DNA of 64,000 bases from CAZIVP01 sp964542915 (GCA_964542915.1 CAZIVP010000002.1:508389-572388); one strand, 5' to 3'; counted from the first letter of the stretch, positions 27,505 to 38,052 are shown. The notes: a model not told the origin generated them from the letters alone. A program made the numbers and translations.

Positions 27505-29841
27505 ATGAATAAACAGGCAGAACATACATTAATCAATATACAACGCGCGCGCTTTAAAGTGAACGGTATCGTTCAGGGCGTCGGCTTTCGACCGTTCATA
27601 TACAATCTGGCCAATCGATTTCATTTAAACGGCTTTGTCCACAATAACAGCGACGGCGTGTTGATTGACGTGGAAGGAGGGCCCGACGCCATCCAGGCCT
27701 TCCGAAGCGCTTTAACCGCAGAAGCGCCGCCGCTTGCGGAAATTATGTCGGTGCAAGAGGAAACGCGAACACCGACGGGCGCCCAACGCTTCGAGATCAA
27801 ACAATCATCGGACGGCCGCGACAACCGTACCCTGATAGCACCGGACATGTCCATTTGCAATGACTGCCTGCATGAACTGTTCGACCCGCGCGACCGACGT
27901 TATTTATATCCATTCATCAACTGCACCAACTGCGGACCGCGTTACACCATTATTGAAAAAATTCCCTACGACCGTCCCAATACGACCATGAAGCCATTTA
28001 CAATGTGCGCCAAATGCCGGACAGAATACAAAAATCCGGCCGACCGGCGCTTCCATGCCCAACCTAATGCTTGTCCCGAATGCGGGCCTCATATCTGGCT
28101 GGAGGATAACAAAGGCCATCTTCTTTGGGAACAACAAGATGACGTATTAACCGGCGCCGTGCAGCAGCTCGTTCAAGGTAAGATCATTGCGGTTAAAGGT
28201 CTGGGCGGATTCCATCTGGCCGTGGATGCGACAAACAACGAAGCGGTCAAGCGTTTGAGAGCACGTAAAAACCGCGAAGAAAAACCGCTGGCCATGATGG
28301 TGGAAAATGCCGAAACCGCCCGACAACTTGTCCGGATGGGGCACGATGAAGAACAATGGCTAAACAGTCCGCAGAGGCCCATCCTTCTTTTGAGGAAGAA
28401 AGCAGGCGCCGTGGCGGCGGAATCCGTAGCGCCCGGTAATGAGCGTCTCGGATTAATGCTGCCCTATACACCGCTTCACTATTTAATCTTTCACTATTTA
28501 AAATCCCGGAAGCCGCAGAAAACTGCCGTCCTCGTCATGACCAGCGCCAACCGTTCCGAAGAGCCGATCGTTATGACTAACGAAGACGCCCGTGTCCGTC
28601 TCAACAATATCCCCGACGCGCTGCTTATGCATAACCGTGAAATTCACGTGCGGGCCGATGACTCGGTTGCTGTTAAACAGAATGAAAAGCCGGTTTTCTT
28701 TCGGCGCAGTCGCGGATACGTTCCGCGTCCCATTGCGGTTGAAGAAAATGGTGCGGACGTTCTGGCCGTCGGCGGCGAGCTGAAAAACACCATCGCCGTC
28801 TTAAAAGGCCGGAATGCTTTTCTGAGCCACCACATCGGCGATCTGGAAAATTACAGCGCTCGCCAATTTTTTGAAGATTCCATCATTCATTTACAACACA
28901 TACTGGAGGCGCAACCCAAAGCACTGGCATGCGACCGTCATCCCGGTTATTTTGCCACACGCCGGGCGCTCGCTCAAAATACGCTGCCTGTCTTCCGTAT
29001 CCAGCACCATCACGCCCACTTGACTTCGGTAATGGCCGAACACCGTTTAACCGGCCCCGTAATCGGCTTGATTCTGGACGGGACCGGCTATGGTTACGAC
29101 GGCACCATTTGGGGCGGCGAAATCCTCATCGGGGATTATACCCAGTTACAACGATACGCATGGCTGGAACCGATGCCGTTACCGGGCGGCGACCGTGCCA
29201 TCAAGGAGCCGTGGCGGACAGCGGTCAGTTACCTCTATAGCTGTTACGGGGCGGCGATGCCGGCTCTGCCGTTTTTAGAAGAACACGCAATCGATCCGAT
29301 CGTGGCAATGATTCAAAAGCATATCAATTGCATTAATACCAGCAGTTGCGGCCGGCTTTTTGACGCCGTTGCCGCTATGAGCGGCGGACGCCAAACCATC
29401 CGATACGAAGCGCAGGCTGCTATTGAACTCATGCAAAGCGTTGATTCACTGGATGTTAAACCATTGGACTACACCACGGCTTCGCCCGTCATGCCCTTAC
29501 AACCTGTCATCCGGTCGCTTGTAAACGCCTTAAAAAACGGCGCTTCCCTGCCCTTGATCGCGGCGCGCTTTCACCGCACTCTGATTGATTTACTGACGGA
29601 AATCACGCTCAAAGCCGCGCAAGAACATGCAATCCGAACGGTCGTACTCAGTGGAGGCGTCTTTCAAAACGATATACTCTTTAAGGGCTTATTGGAACAG
29701 TTGAACAATCACTCTCTAAATGTACATTACAACCAGCAAGCACCGCCCAATGACGGCGGAGTCGCTTTGGGACAGGCCGTCACGGCGCGGGTTCTGATGC
29801 GTAAGAATTTAACGGAAGTGCATTACAATACACAAAGCTAA
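27505..29841 (+). CDS. hypF: HypF carbamoyltransferase
   Basis: 778 aa. HypF converts carbamoyl phosphate for the CN ligands of the NiFe site. The acylphosphatase domain is at about 12-100 (VNGIVQGVGFRPFIYNLANR). Zinc fingers with four CxxC pairs follow (CNDC, CTNC, CAKC, CPEC, about 113-192). The YrdC-like domain is at about 205-390 (KGLGGFHLAVDATN) and the Kae1/HypF C-terminal domain at about 410-770, with the HHHAHL metal motif near 495 and DGTGYGYDGTIWGGE. All domains are present in the normal order. Confidence 0.96.
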   Translation: MNKQAEHTLINIQRARFKVNGIVQGVGFRPFIYNLANRFHLNGFVHNNSDGVLIDVEGGPDAIQAFRSALTAEAPPLAEIMSVQEETRTPTGAQRFEIKQSSDGRDNRTLIAPDMSICNDCLHELFDPRDRRYLYPFINCTNCGPRYTIIEKIPYDRPNTTMKPFTMCAKCRTEYKNPADRRFHAQPNACPECGPHIWLEDNKGHLLWEQQDDVLTGAVQQLVQGKIIAVKGLGGFHLAVDATNNEAVKRLRARKNREEKPLAMMVENAETARQLVRMGHDEEQWLNSPQRPILLLRKKAGAVAAESVAPGNERLGLMLPYTPLHYLIFHYLKSRKPQKTAVLVMTSANRSEEPIVMTNEDARVRLNNIPDALLMHNREIHVRADDSVAVKQNEKPVFFRRSRGYVPRPIAVEENGADVLAVGGELKNTIAVLKGRNAFLSHHIGDLENYSARQFFEDSIIHLQHILEAQPKALACDRHPGYFATRRALAQNTLPVFRIQHHHAHLTSVMAEHRLTGPVIGLILDGTGYGYDGTIWGGEILIGDYTQLQRYAWLEPMPLPGGDRAIKEPWRTAVSYLYSCYGAAMPALPFLEEHAIDPIVAMIQKHINCINTSSCGRLFDAVAAMSGGRQTIRYEAQAAIELMQSVDSLDVKPLDYTTASPVMPLQPVIRSLVNALKNGASLPLIAARFHRTLIDLLTEITLKAAQEHAIRTVVLSGGVFQNDILFKGLLEQLNNHSLNVHYNQQAPPNDGGVALGQAVTARVLMRKNLTEVHYNTQS

Positions 29842-29934
29842 TTACATAAGACGGAAGGGATGTTGCCTGTTTTGCGTTTTTAACATTCATAAACGTCTGT
29901 AAAATGTATCGTATCGAACAAAAAGGAGCAAAAT

Positions 29935-30246
29935 ATGTGTCTGGCCATACCGGGAAAGGTTGTGGAAATTTATGAGGAAAACGGCCTTACCATGGGTAAA
30001 ATCGATTTCAGCGGTTCTCTGAGCACCGCTTGTCTGGCTTATGTACCGGAAGTACAAACCGGCCATTATGTAATCGTTCATGCCGGGTTCGCGATTTCCA
30101 TTATGGATGAGACCGAAGCTCAGAAGGTTTTTGACGCCTGGCAGGAAGTGGCGGAGGCCGCCGAAAAGGAAGGTTTTCAGGTCAGCGGTAAACCCGTTTC
30201 GCCGCGGGATGAACAAACGCAATCGGGCGAGGATAACACCGCATGA
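29935..30246 (+). CDS. hypC: HypC/HupF hydrogenase assembly chaperone
   Basis: 103 aa. It starts MCLAIPGKVVEI with the essential N-terminal Cys, and HAGFAISIMDETEA near residue 55 is the second family motif. The last 30 residues are a polar extension beyond the usual length of about 75-90. RBS AAGGAG lies before the ATG. HypC carries the Fe(CN)2CO unit with HypD to the large subunit. Its stop overlaps the hypD start (ATGA). Confidence 0.95.
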   Translation: MCLAIPGKVVEIYEENGLTMGKIDFSGSLSTACLAYVPEVQTGHYVIVHAGFAISIMDETEAQKVFDAWQEVAEAAEKEGFQVSGKPVSPRDEQTQSGEDNTA

Positions 30247-31328
30247 AATATCTGGATGAATTCCGTAATCCCGAGATCGTCAAACGGATATTAAAGGAAA
30301 TTCACAAGACGGCAAGCAAGCCCTGGGTGATCATGGAGATTTGCGGGGGACAAACGCATTCCATTATCCGCAACGGGATCGACCGCCTCTTGCCCGATGG
30401 CATCACGCTGGTCCACGGACCGGGCTGTCCCGTTTGCGTTACCCCCCTGGAGATGATCGATCGCGCCATTGCCATCGCCCATCAACCGGACGTCATCTTT
30501 ACTTCCTTCGGCGATATGTTACGCGTCCCGGGCTCCGGCAGCGACTTGCTCAAAGCGCGCTCCGAAGGCTGTGACGTACGCATGGTTTATTCGCCGCTGG
30601 AAGCGTTAAGTCTGGCACGCACCTATCCCGATAAAGAAGTTGTCTTTTTTGCGGTTGGCTTCGAAACAACCGCACCCGGCAACGCCATGGCCATCCATCA
30701 GGCCAAAAAAGAGGGTTTAACGAACTTCAGCGCACTGGTCAGTCATGTACTGGTTCCGCCTGCCATGAGAGCTTTACTGGACGATCCCGCCAATCAGGTG
30801 CAGGCTTACCTCGCCGCGGGGCATGTATGCGCCGTAATGGGATGGGAAGAGTACGAACCCATTGTGCGAACGTATAATGTGCCTATCGTGCCAACCGGCT
30901 TCGAACCCACGGATATCCTCGAGGGTATTTTGCGTGTGGTTCAACAACTGGAAGCCGGCCGCGCCGAAATTGACAATCAATACGCCCGCGTGGTGAAACG
31001 CGAGGGTAATCCGGAGGCCAAACGTATCATCAGCGATGTTTTCGAGGTGTGCGACCGCAAATGGCGCGGAATCGGGGTAATTCCCGCCAGCGGCTTGTGC
31101 CTGACGCCTGCCTACCAGGATTACGACGCTGAACGGAAGTTCCGGGTGGGCGCCATCGAAACCCGGGAATCGGATGTTTGTATCAGCGGTATTATTCTTC
31201 AGGGATTGAAAAAACCGCCGGATTGTCCGGCTTTCGGAAACGAATGCACGCCGGAACATCCGCTGGGCGCCACCATGGTTTCCGGCGAAGGCGCCTGCGC
31301 AGCCTATTATCGCTACGGACAACCTTAA
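30243..31328 (+). CDS. hypD: HypD hydrogenase Fe-S maturation protein
   Basis: 361 aa. Motifs: MEICGGQTHSIIRNGID (about 33-49), HGPGCPVCVTPLEMID (about 59-74), FFAVGFETTAPGNA, and the C-terminal [4Fe-4S] cysteines (CPAFGNECTPEHPLGATMVS). HypD is the scaffold on which the Fe(CN)2CO group is built with HypC and HypE. It overlaps hypC by four bases. HypE is not next but 11 kb downstream, after the methyl-cycle operon. Confidence 0.96.
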   Translation: MKYLDEFRNPEIVKRILKEIHKTASKPWVIMEICGGQTHSIIRNGIDRLLPDGITLVHGPGCPVCVTPLEMIDRAIAIAHQPDVIFTSFGDMLRVPGSGSDLLKARSEGCDVRMVYSPLEALSLARTYPDKEVVFFAVGFETTAPGNAMAIHQAKKEGLTNFSALVSHVLVPPAMRALLDDPANQVQAYLAAGHVCAVMGWEEYEPIVRTYNVPIVPTGFEPTDILEGILRVVQQLEAGRAEIDNQYARVVKREGNPEAKRIISDVFEVCDRKWRGIGVIPASGLCLTPAYQDYDAERKFRVGAIETRESDVCISGIILQGLKKPPDCPAFGNECTPEHPLGATMVSGEGACAAYYRYGQP

Positions 31329-31379
31329 GCCGGATGTAATCCATATTTCAGGCTTAACGTGTGCATTATAACGGACGCT

Positions 31380-34300
31380 TTACGACGGATCGTAATTTAA
31401 GTTGGGCTTGAGCCATTTTTCGATTTCTTTGACCGACATTCCTTTACGCCTGTGATAATCCTGTACCTGATCTTTACCAATTTTACCCACCGCAAAATAC
31501 TTCGATTCAGGATGTGAAAAATAGAGTCCGCTCACCGAAGAGGCCGGATACATAGCATAACTCTCCGTCAAATGGATTAAAGCGTTCTTCTCCACATTCA
31601 AAAGATCAAAAATAACCGGTTTTTCGGTGTGATCGGGTTGAGCCGGATATCCAGGCGCCGGTCGTATGCCCTGGTACTTTTCGCGGATCAATGCTTCATT
31701 ATCCAGATCTTCGTCCCCGACATAGCCCCATAACTCCGTGCGCACTTTCTTATGAAGCATTTCCGCAAATGCCTCAGCCAGACGGTCGCTCAGTGCCTTC
31801 ACCATAATGCTGCCGTAATCATCATGATCCGCTTCATATTTCCGGCTGAGCTCATCCATACAAATGCCGCTGGTTACAGCAAACGCGCCGATATAATCCG
31901 CGATGCCGCTGCCCTTCGGAGCCACGTAATCCGCCAGTGCGTAATTCGGTCGTCCGTTGCTTTTCTCAGTTTGTTGCCGCAGCGTATGCAGTACCGTGCG
32001 TACCTTTTTGCGGCTTTCATCCGTATAGACTTCGATATCATCGCCCACGGCATTAGCCGGAAACAGGCCGCAAACGCCGTTTGCCGTCAGCAATTTGCCC
32101 TCTATGATGGTATCCAGCATTTTCTGGGCGTCATCAAACAGCTTACGGGCCTCCTTGCCGTATTTGGAGTGTTCGAAAATCTTGGGATACTTACCCTTTA
32201 ACTCCCATGCAATAAAGAACGGGGTCCAGTCAATGTATCGGCGAATCTCCTGCAACGGGTAATTATCAAAGACGTGCACACCCAATTTTCGGGGCTTTTT
32301 AGGCAATTCGCTTTCCCATTGGATCGGCACACGGTTTTCCCGCGCCTTGTCGATGCTGACAAATTGTTTGATCTTTTTGCGCTTTTCATGGCTCTCGCGC
32401 ACTTTTTCGTACTCTTCTTTCACCTTTTGCAGAAAATTCGTTTTCGTGGCTTCTTTGGCATTGATCAAATTAGCCACCACATTAACGCTTTTGGAAGCGT
32501 CGAGCACGTGAATCACCGGACCCTTGTGGTAATTGGGTTCAATTTTCACAGCGGTATGAACGCGCGATGTGGTAGCGCCTCCGATTAACAGCGGGAGGTC
32601 AAATTGCTGGCGTTCCATCTCTTTGGCCACATGTACCATCTCATCCAGAGACGGCGTAATTAAACCACTCAGTCCGATTACGTCCACCTGCTCTTTACGG
32701 GCGGTATCAAGCAATTTTTGCGCCGGCACCATTACACCGAGATCGATAATATCGTAATTATTACAGCCCAGCACCACGCCGACGATGTTTTTGCCGATAT
32801 CGTGTACATCGCCTTTGACCGTGGCCAGCAGGACTTTGCCTTTACTCTCCTTGACGCCCGCTTGTTTCTTTTCCGCTTCGATATAAGGTACCAGATAGGC
32901 CACCGCTTTTTTCATCACCCGGGCGCTTTTAACAACCTGCGGCAGAAACATCTTGCCTGAACCGAACAGATCACCCACCACATTCATACCGTCCATCAGC
33001 GGCCCCTCAATAACCTGAAGTGCAGCAGGCGCTTTTTGACGGGCTTCTTCCGTGTCGTCCTCGATGTAATCGATAATGCCTTTCACAAGGGAATGTTTGA
33101 TACGCTCTTCAACCGGCTGGTCGCGCCATTCCTCACGGCGTACTTGTTTCGAATCTTTCTGTTTGAGATTTTCTGCGAACTCGATGAGCCGTTCGGTGGC
33201 GTCGTCACGGCGATTGAGTATCACATCTTCGACGCGCTCCAGCAGATCCTTGGGAATATCTTCGTACACCGTTAGCTGTCCGGCGTTAACAATGCCCATA
33301 TCCATACCGGCCTTGATGGCATGGTACAGAAAGGCCGAATGCATTGCTTCCCGCACGACGTTATTGCCCCGGAATGAGAATGAAATATTGCTGACGCCTC
33401 CGGAAACCTTCGCCAGCGGTAAATTTTTTTTGATCCAGCGGGTAGCTTCAATGTAATCCATGGCATAGTTGTTGTGTTCTTCAATGCCGGTGGCGATTGC
33501 AAAAATATTGGGGTCGAAAATAATATCCTGCGGTTTAAAGCCGATCTCTTCCGTCAGGATATTATAAGCCCGTGCGCAAATCGTCGTTTTACGTTCAAAA
33601 GTATCGGCCTGTCCTTCCTCGTCGAAGGCCATCACAATCACGGCGGCGCCATACTTTAAAATTTTAAGGGCTTGTTCTTTAAACGCATCTTCACCCTCTT
33701 TCAGGCTTATGGAATTAACAACGCCTTTGCCCTGCAAACACTTTAAACCGGCTTCGATCACAGACCATTTGGAAGAATCCAACATGATCGGAAGGGTTGA
33801 AATATCGGGTTCGGCCGCCATCAGGTTCAGGAATTTGACCATCACTTCGGCCGATTCAATCATGCCTTCGTCCATGTTCACATCTAAAATTTGGGCGCCG
33901 CCTTCCACCTGATTCCGTGCCACGGACAGGGCTTCTTCAAACGCTTCGGATTTAATCAGGCGTGCGAATTTCCGGGAGCCCGTCACGTTGGTTCGTTCGC
34001 CCACGTTCACAAAATTGGACTCGGGGCGAACCACCAGCGGCTCCAGCCCGCTGAGCTTCAAATAAGGCGTCTCTTCCGGAACGGTTCGCGGTGAAAACTG
34101 CGCCGCGGTTTCCGAAAACAGTTTAATATGATCGGGCGTCGTTCCGCAGCATCCACCGACGATATTATAAAAGCCTTCTTTGGCAAAGGAGCGTAATACC
34201 TCTGTCATCTGCTTCGGCGTCTCTTCATACTCGCCGAATTCGTTGGGCAAACCGGCATTGGGATAGATGCTCACATAACAATTGGCAATTTTCGATATTT

Positions 34301-35081
34301 CTTCGATAAAGGGCCGCATTTGTGACGGCCCCAGTGAGCAATTGAGTCCCACGCTCAAAAGATTACGGGTGTGGGCGATGGAAATCCAAAAAGCTTCGGT
34401 GGTTTGTCCGGACAGCGTCCGTCCGCTTTGATCGACGACGGTGCCGGAGATCATAATCGGTAAATCTTTGCCGCTTTTTTCATTGTAGTCCATGGCCGCG
34501 TAAATGGCCGCCTTGGCGTTCAGAGTATCGAAAATGGTCTCGATTAAGATGATGTCGATCCCGCCGTCCGACAGACCTTCGATCTGTTCGTAATAGGCCC
34601 GGTATAAATCATCGAAGGCAACGGCGCGATAGCCCGGATCGTTCACATCGGGCGAAATGGAAGCGGTTTTATTGGTGGGTCCGAGCGCGCCCGCCACAAA
34701 CCTGGGCTTCTCCGGATTGTTGCGTGTAGCACTATCGGCGGCTTCCCGCGCGATTTGGGCCGCGGAATGATTTATTTCATAGGCCAGTTTTTCGGTTTCG
34801 TAGTCTGCCTGCGAAATGCGCGTACCGTTAAAGGTGTTGGTCTCGATAATATCGGCACCGGCTTCCAGAAAGGCTTCATGTATGCTTTTGATGACGTCCG
34901 GTTTCGTAATCGAAAGGAGATCGTTGTTGCCTTTCAGTTCCCGGTGATAATCGCTGAAGCGTTCGCCGCGAAATTCTTCTTCCGATAGCTGATGTTGTTG
35001 GATCATGGTACCCATCGCGCCGTCCAGCACCATGATGCGTTTATCCAATATGTCTTTTAGCTGTTTATGTGTGGCGTTCAT
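31380..35081 (-). CDS. metH: cobalamin-dependent methionine synthase
   Basis: 1233 aa, full length (E. coli MetH is 1227). Homocysteine domain with zinc cysteines in GLNCSLGPSQM (about 247) and GGCCGTT (about 311); pterin domain (about 355-615: FVNVGERTNVTGSRKF, ILDVNMDEGM); cap and B12-binding domain with DVHDIGKNIVGVVLGCNNYD (about 756, His the lower cobalt ligand); and the C-terminal reactivation domain (about 900-1230: RPAPGYPAQPDHTEK). It remakes methionine from homocysteine using methyl-THF made by MetF. It is the last gene of the minus-strand methyl-cycle operon, 238 bp after metF. Confidence 0.97.
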   Translation of the reverse strand: MNATHKQLKDILDKRIMVLDGAMGTMIQQHQLSEEEFRGERFSDYHRELKGNNDLLSITKPDVIKSIHEAFLEAGADIIETNTFNGTRISQADYETEKLAYEINHSAAQIAREAADSATRNNPEKPRFVAGALGPTNKTASISPDVNDPGYRAVAFDDLYRAYYEQIEGLSDGGIDIILIETIFDTLNAKAAIYAAMDYNEKSGKDLPIMISGTVVDQSGRTLSGQTTEAFWISIAHTRNLLSVGLNCSLGPSQMRPFIEEISKIANCYVSIYPNAGLPNEFGEYEETPKQMTEVLRSFAKEGFYNIVGGCCGTTPDHIKLFSETAAQFSPRTVPEETPYLKLSGLEPLVVRPESNFVNVGERTNVTGSRKFARLIKSEAFEEALSVARNQVEGGAQILDVNMDEGMIESAEVMVKFLNLMAAEPDISTLPIMLDSSKWSVIEAGLKCLQGKGVVNSISLKEGEDAFKEQALKILKYGAAVIVMAFDEEGQADTFERKTTICARAYNILTEEIGFKPQDIIFDPNIFAIATGIEEHNNYAMDYIEATRWIKKNLPLAKVSGGVSNISFSFRGNNVVREAMHSAFLYHAIKAGMDMGIVNAGQLTVYEDIPKDLLERVEDVILNRRDDATERLIEFAENLKQKDSKQVRREEWRDQPVEERIKHSLVKGIIDYIEDDTEEARQKAPAALQVIEGPLMDGMNVVGDLFGSGKMFLPQVVKSARVMKKAVAYLVPYIEAEKKQAGVKESKGKVLLATVKGDVHDIGKNIVGVVLGCNNYDIIDLGVMVPAQKLLDTARKEQVDVIGLSGLITPSLDEMVHVAKEMERQQFDLPLLIGGATTSRVHTAVKIEPNYHKGPVIHVLDASKSVNVVANLINAKEATKTNFLQKVKEEYEKVRESHEKRKKIKQFVSIDKARENRVPIQWESELPKKPRKLGVHVFDNYPLQEIRRYIDWTPFFIAWELKGKYPKIFEHSKYGKEARKLFDDAQKMLDTIIEGKLLTANGVCGLFPANAVGDDIEVYTDESRKKVRTVLHTLRQQTEKSNGRPNYALADYVAPKGSGIADYIGAFAVTSGICMDELSRKYEADHDDYGSIMVKALSDRLAEAFAEMLHKKVRTELWGYVGDEDLDNEALIREKYQGIRPAPGYPAQPDHTEKPVIFDLLNVEKNALIHLTESYAMYPASSVSGLYFSHPESKYFAVGKIGKDQVQDYHRRKGMSVKEIEKWLKPNLNYDPS

Positions 35082-35319
35082 TTCGATACCTTTGTTGTTG
35101 TTAAATTTATCGCAAATGGTTTCCCATCGCCTTCTTCGAATTCTTGAAACATGCCATGCACCAACCTTCGACGCCGCATGATATTACACTTACAGGCGAA
35201 CCGCCGGTTCCTCATGACAGCCGCCAATGACGGACACGGAACGGCTTTCCAAAAATACGCTCCATCCGAAAATAACCGACGTATGAGCCTCATTTTAGCG
35301 GAATATAAGGAAGCGGGAG

Positions 35320-36210
35320 CTATACCGCCAACTGTCTTGAATTGGTCGTACCCAGGGATTCATAAATGCGGCGGGTAGCAGCCGACTTATTGAGAGTATA
35401 AAAATGGATGCCGCCCACGCCGTTGTCCAGCAAATCCAAAACCTGGCTGGTTGCCCAGTGTACGCCCACATTCTCAACCAGTTCATCGTTATGCACACGA
35501 TCGATGGCTTTTAACAAACGGGCCGGAAAACGCGCTCCCGCGGCCAGATCGGCCATACGATGCATATTTTTACGCGAGGTAATCGGCATGATACCGGCAA
35601 TGATCGGCACATCGATGCCAAGCAGCTCGCATCGTTGCTGAAAGTCGTAAAAATCACGGTTATCGAAGCACATTTGCGTGATGACATAATCAGCGCCGGC
35701 ATCCACTTTGTGCTTCAGATATTCCAGCTCTTTAAGACGGTTGGGCGTTTGCGGATGTCCTTCCGGAAATCCGGCCACCCCCACACCCATCTGCGGAAAG
35801 TACTTCTTGATATAGGCCACGAGATCAGCGGCGTAATTAAAGCCGTCCCGCGGTAAAATAGTCCTCTTACGCTCATTGGGCGGATCGCCGCGGATCACGA
35901 AAATATTTTCGATGCCGTTATAAAAATAGGCTTCCACCAACTCGTGAATTTCCCGTTTCTTAGCTTCCACACAGGTAATATGCGGAATTACGGTCAGCTC
36001 CGTTTCGCGGTGAATTTTAAGAACCAGGTCATGCGTCAATTTGCGTGTAGAACCGCCTGCGCCGTATGTGACGCTGACCGACGACGGTTGTAAGGGCGTT
36101 AGTTCCTGGATAGTCCGATACAGATTTTCAGAACCTTTCCGCGTTTTGGGAGGAAAAAATTCAAAACTGAACGTCGTTTTGTGGTAGTTGAATATCTTTT
36201 TAATATGCAT
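35320..36210 (-). CDS. metF: methylenetetrahydrofolate reductase
   Basis: 296 aa, normal MetF length. FAD TIM-barrel motifs: FSFEFFPPKTRKGSENLY with catalytic Glu (about 16-33), SVTYGAGGSTRKLTHDLV, ENIFVIRGDPPNER, and GADYVITQMCFDNRDFYDF. It reduces methylene-THF to methyl-THF, the methyl donor for MetH. The 238-bp gap to metH contains no supported gene and no riboswitch I could recognise. Confidence 0.95.
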   Translation of the reverse strand: MHIKKIFNYHKTTFSFEFFPPKTRKGSENLYRTIQELTPLQPSSVSVTYGAGGSTRKLTHDLVLKIHRETELTVIPHITCVEAKKREIHELVEAYFYNGIENIFVIRGDPPNERKRTILPRDGFNYAADLVAYIKKYFPQMGVGVAGFPEGHPQTPNRLKELEYLKHKVDAGADYVITQMCFDNRDFYDFQQRCELLGIDVPIIAGIMPITSRKNMHRMADLAAGARFPARLLKAIDRVHNDELVENVGVHWATSQVLDLLDNGVGGIHFYTLNKSAATRRIYESLGTTNSRQLAV

Positions 36211-36342
36211 CGCCGCATCCTTGTTTTTTACAACGGATTTTCTTCTGCCGGACCGGAAGGATCAATGAAGGCGCTTTTCGCCTGAGCGGACGACTTCATT
36301 AATCGCTTTTCCGACCGTTCTCATTTTCAATTCTGTGTTCAC

Positions 36343-37182
36343 CTATTGTTTTACAAAATGAAAGATGCCCCAGGTGAGATGGCCGTTTTTGCCGCCGTTC
36401 ACCCAATGCTTCAGCCCTTTCTTCATATTGTTGATATAATCTTCCGAAACCATATCTTTCAGTTCGTCTTCATTTTTTTCGGTTTCATCGTGAATACGGG
36501 CGTAATGGTTAACCAATTGATGCGTCAGGTCGATAAAATTTTCCTCCCGAAGCCCAAACTTTTTAAAGGTTTTACGATAGAACGCCGGCGACGCCAGACT
36601 CTCCAGATGGATACGGTCCAGTATAGGTTGCAATACGCCTTCCGGGCAATCATCGGACATCATGGGATCGGTCAATACCATATGTCCGCCCGGCTTTAAG
36701 ACCCTGGTCGCTTCCTGTATTACTTTTTCACGATTAGCACTGTGGAGGATGGCGTCCTGCGACCATACCACATCAAAATGGGCATCGGAATATGGTATTT
36801 GCTCAAAATTGGCATCGACCACTTCGATCAGGTCATCCAGATTTTGTTCTTTATTTTTTTTCCGATTGCGGTCGTTTTCCACTTCGCTTAAATTGAGCGC
36901 CACCACCTGGCTTCCGTATTTATCGGCCAGAAAGCGCGCTGCTCCGCCGTAGCCGGCGCCGATATCGATAACTTTCTTCTCTCCGTTCATTTGCGGGAGT
37001 AAATTAGCCATCTTTTCCACCGTACGTCGACTGGCTTCATAAATGGAATCCTGTGATCCGTTATAACAGCCGATATGGATATCTTCGCCGCCCCAGATGG
37101 TATGATAGAAACGGTCGGCGTCGCTGCTGTTATAATAATCTTGTGCGGTAGCAACAACGGAGTCATCATACGTTTTATACAT
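36343..37182 (-). CDS. sarcosine/dimethylglycine N-methyltransferase (glycine betaine synthesis)
   Basis: 279 aa. Class I SAM methyltransferase: VIDIGAGYGGAARFLADKYG (motif I, about 71), DANFEQIPYSDAHFDVVWSQ, TRVLKPGGHMVLTDPMMSDD. The start YYNSSDADRFYHTIWGGEDI with HIGCY and the Met-rich DPMMSDDC segment are the hallmarks of SDMT enzymes of halophiles such as Halorhodospira and Aphanothece. It adds the second and third methyl groups to give betaine. RBS GGAGG is five bases before the ATG, inside the end of the upstream GSMT gene (8-bp overlap), so the two are translationally coupled. Confidence 0.9.
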   Translation of the reverse strand: MYKTYDDSVVATAQDYYNSSDADRFYHTIWGGEDIHIGCYNGSQDSIYEASRRTVEKMANLLPQMNGEKKVIDIGAGYGGAARFLADKYGSQVVALNLSEVENDRNRKKNKEQNLDDLIEVVDANFEQIPYSDAHFDVVWSQDAILHSANREKVIQEATRVLKPGGHMVLTDPMMSDDCPEGVLQPILDRIHLESLASPAFYRKTFKKFGLREENFIDLTHQLVNHYARIHDETEKNEDELKDMVSEDYINNMKKGLKHWVNGGKNGHLTWGIFHFVKQ

Positions 37183-38020
37183 GGTTTCCTCCTGTTTGCT
37201 TATTTTCTACATATTTTTTTTGAGCTATATGGATATAGAAATCCGGGTTTTCATTGCGATACGTCTCTTTGAAATCGCCGTACGTTTCCACTTGCTGGAA
37301 ACCGACTTCGAACATCAAACGACGCGTATAATCTTTTCGCAGCGGATACATGTTTAGAAAATAAACGCTCTGGTCGGAATACTGATACTTGAATCGCGCC
37401 AGACCGTCGTCCACATATTCCGGCGCCACACTCACGTCCTCTCCGCAGTAATAGAAAACGTGCTTACTGGAATAACCGTGGTCGAGAATGGAATCGTAAT
37501 TACGTTGATCGAGTATCAGGAGGCCGTCGTGTTTGAGCATGGCATAAAATTCCGCCAGTGTTTTACGCCGGTCGCGTTCGGAAAAGATATGGGTAAATGA
37601 ATTACCGAGGCAGATAATGGCGTCAAACTCGCCGTGAATGTCTTTATTCAAAAAACGCCAGTCGGCCTTGACAGTCCGTAAAATGTGTCCGCTTTTGCGG
37701 GCGTTTTCGAAAGCTTTGGCCAGCATTTCAGCGCTGCCGTCGGCGCTTACGACCTCAAAACCGGCGTTCAGCAATCGTACGGAATGAAAGCCGGTGCCGG
37801 TGGCGACGTCGAGAACGCGCCTGGCGTTGTGTTGATTCAGAGCCCGGATAAAGAAATCGCCTTCGCTTTTCGCCCGGCGCTCCCAATCGATCAATCGATC
37901 CCATTTATCTACAAAATCCTCTATGTATTCCAGTTTGTAATGATCGGTTTCGCGGACAGCACGCGGATTACTTCCAAACGATTGTTTCGAACGTAACTTG
38001 GTTTGGGTTGATGTGCTCAT
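37175..38020 (-). CDS. glycine/sarcosine N-methyltransferase (glycine betaine synthesis)
   Basis: 281 aa from the ATG at 38020, chosen because AGAGG lies seven bases upstream; the in-frame ATG five codons earlier has no such site. Motif I VLDVATGTGFHSVRLLNAGF (about 81), then VSADGSAEMLAKA, FDAIICLGNSFTHIFSERDR and DHDGLLILDQRNYD-type sequence (KHDGLLILDQRNYDSILDHG) followed by VFYYCGEDVSVAPEY. These are diagnostic of GSMT, which makes sarcosine and dimethylglycine from glycine and SAM. It lies 32 bp after ahcY and overlaps the SDMT gene. Confidence 0.92.
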   Translation of the reverse strand: MSTSTQTKLRSKQSFGSNPRAVRETDHYKLEYIEDFVDKWDRLIDWERRAKSEGDFFIRALNQHNARRVLDVATGTGFHSVRLLNAGFEVVSADGSAEMLAKAFENARKSGHILRTVKADWRFLNKDIHGEFDAIICLGNSFTHIFSERDRRKTLAEFYAMLKHDGLLILDQRNYDSILDHGYSSKHVFYYCGEDVSVAPEYVDDGLARFKYQYSDQSVYFLNMYPLRKDYTRRLMFEVGFQQVETYGDFKETYRNENPDFYIHIAQKKYVENKQTGGNHV

Positions 38021-38052
38021 AAGTTGCCTCTTCATTAAATTTACATTTTCGA

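Noticed and set aside
35078..35293. 71-aa minus-strand frame between metF and metH
   Set aside because: Basic, low-complexity start, no ribosome site and no family likeness; more likely leader sequence of metH.
35082..35319. Cobalamin riboswitch before metH
   Set aside because: I looked for the B12-box and GCCACTG core on the minus strand and did not find them; only small stems such as GAACC-GCC-GGTTC are present.
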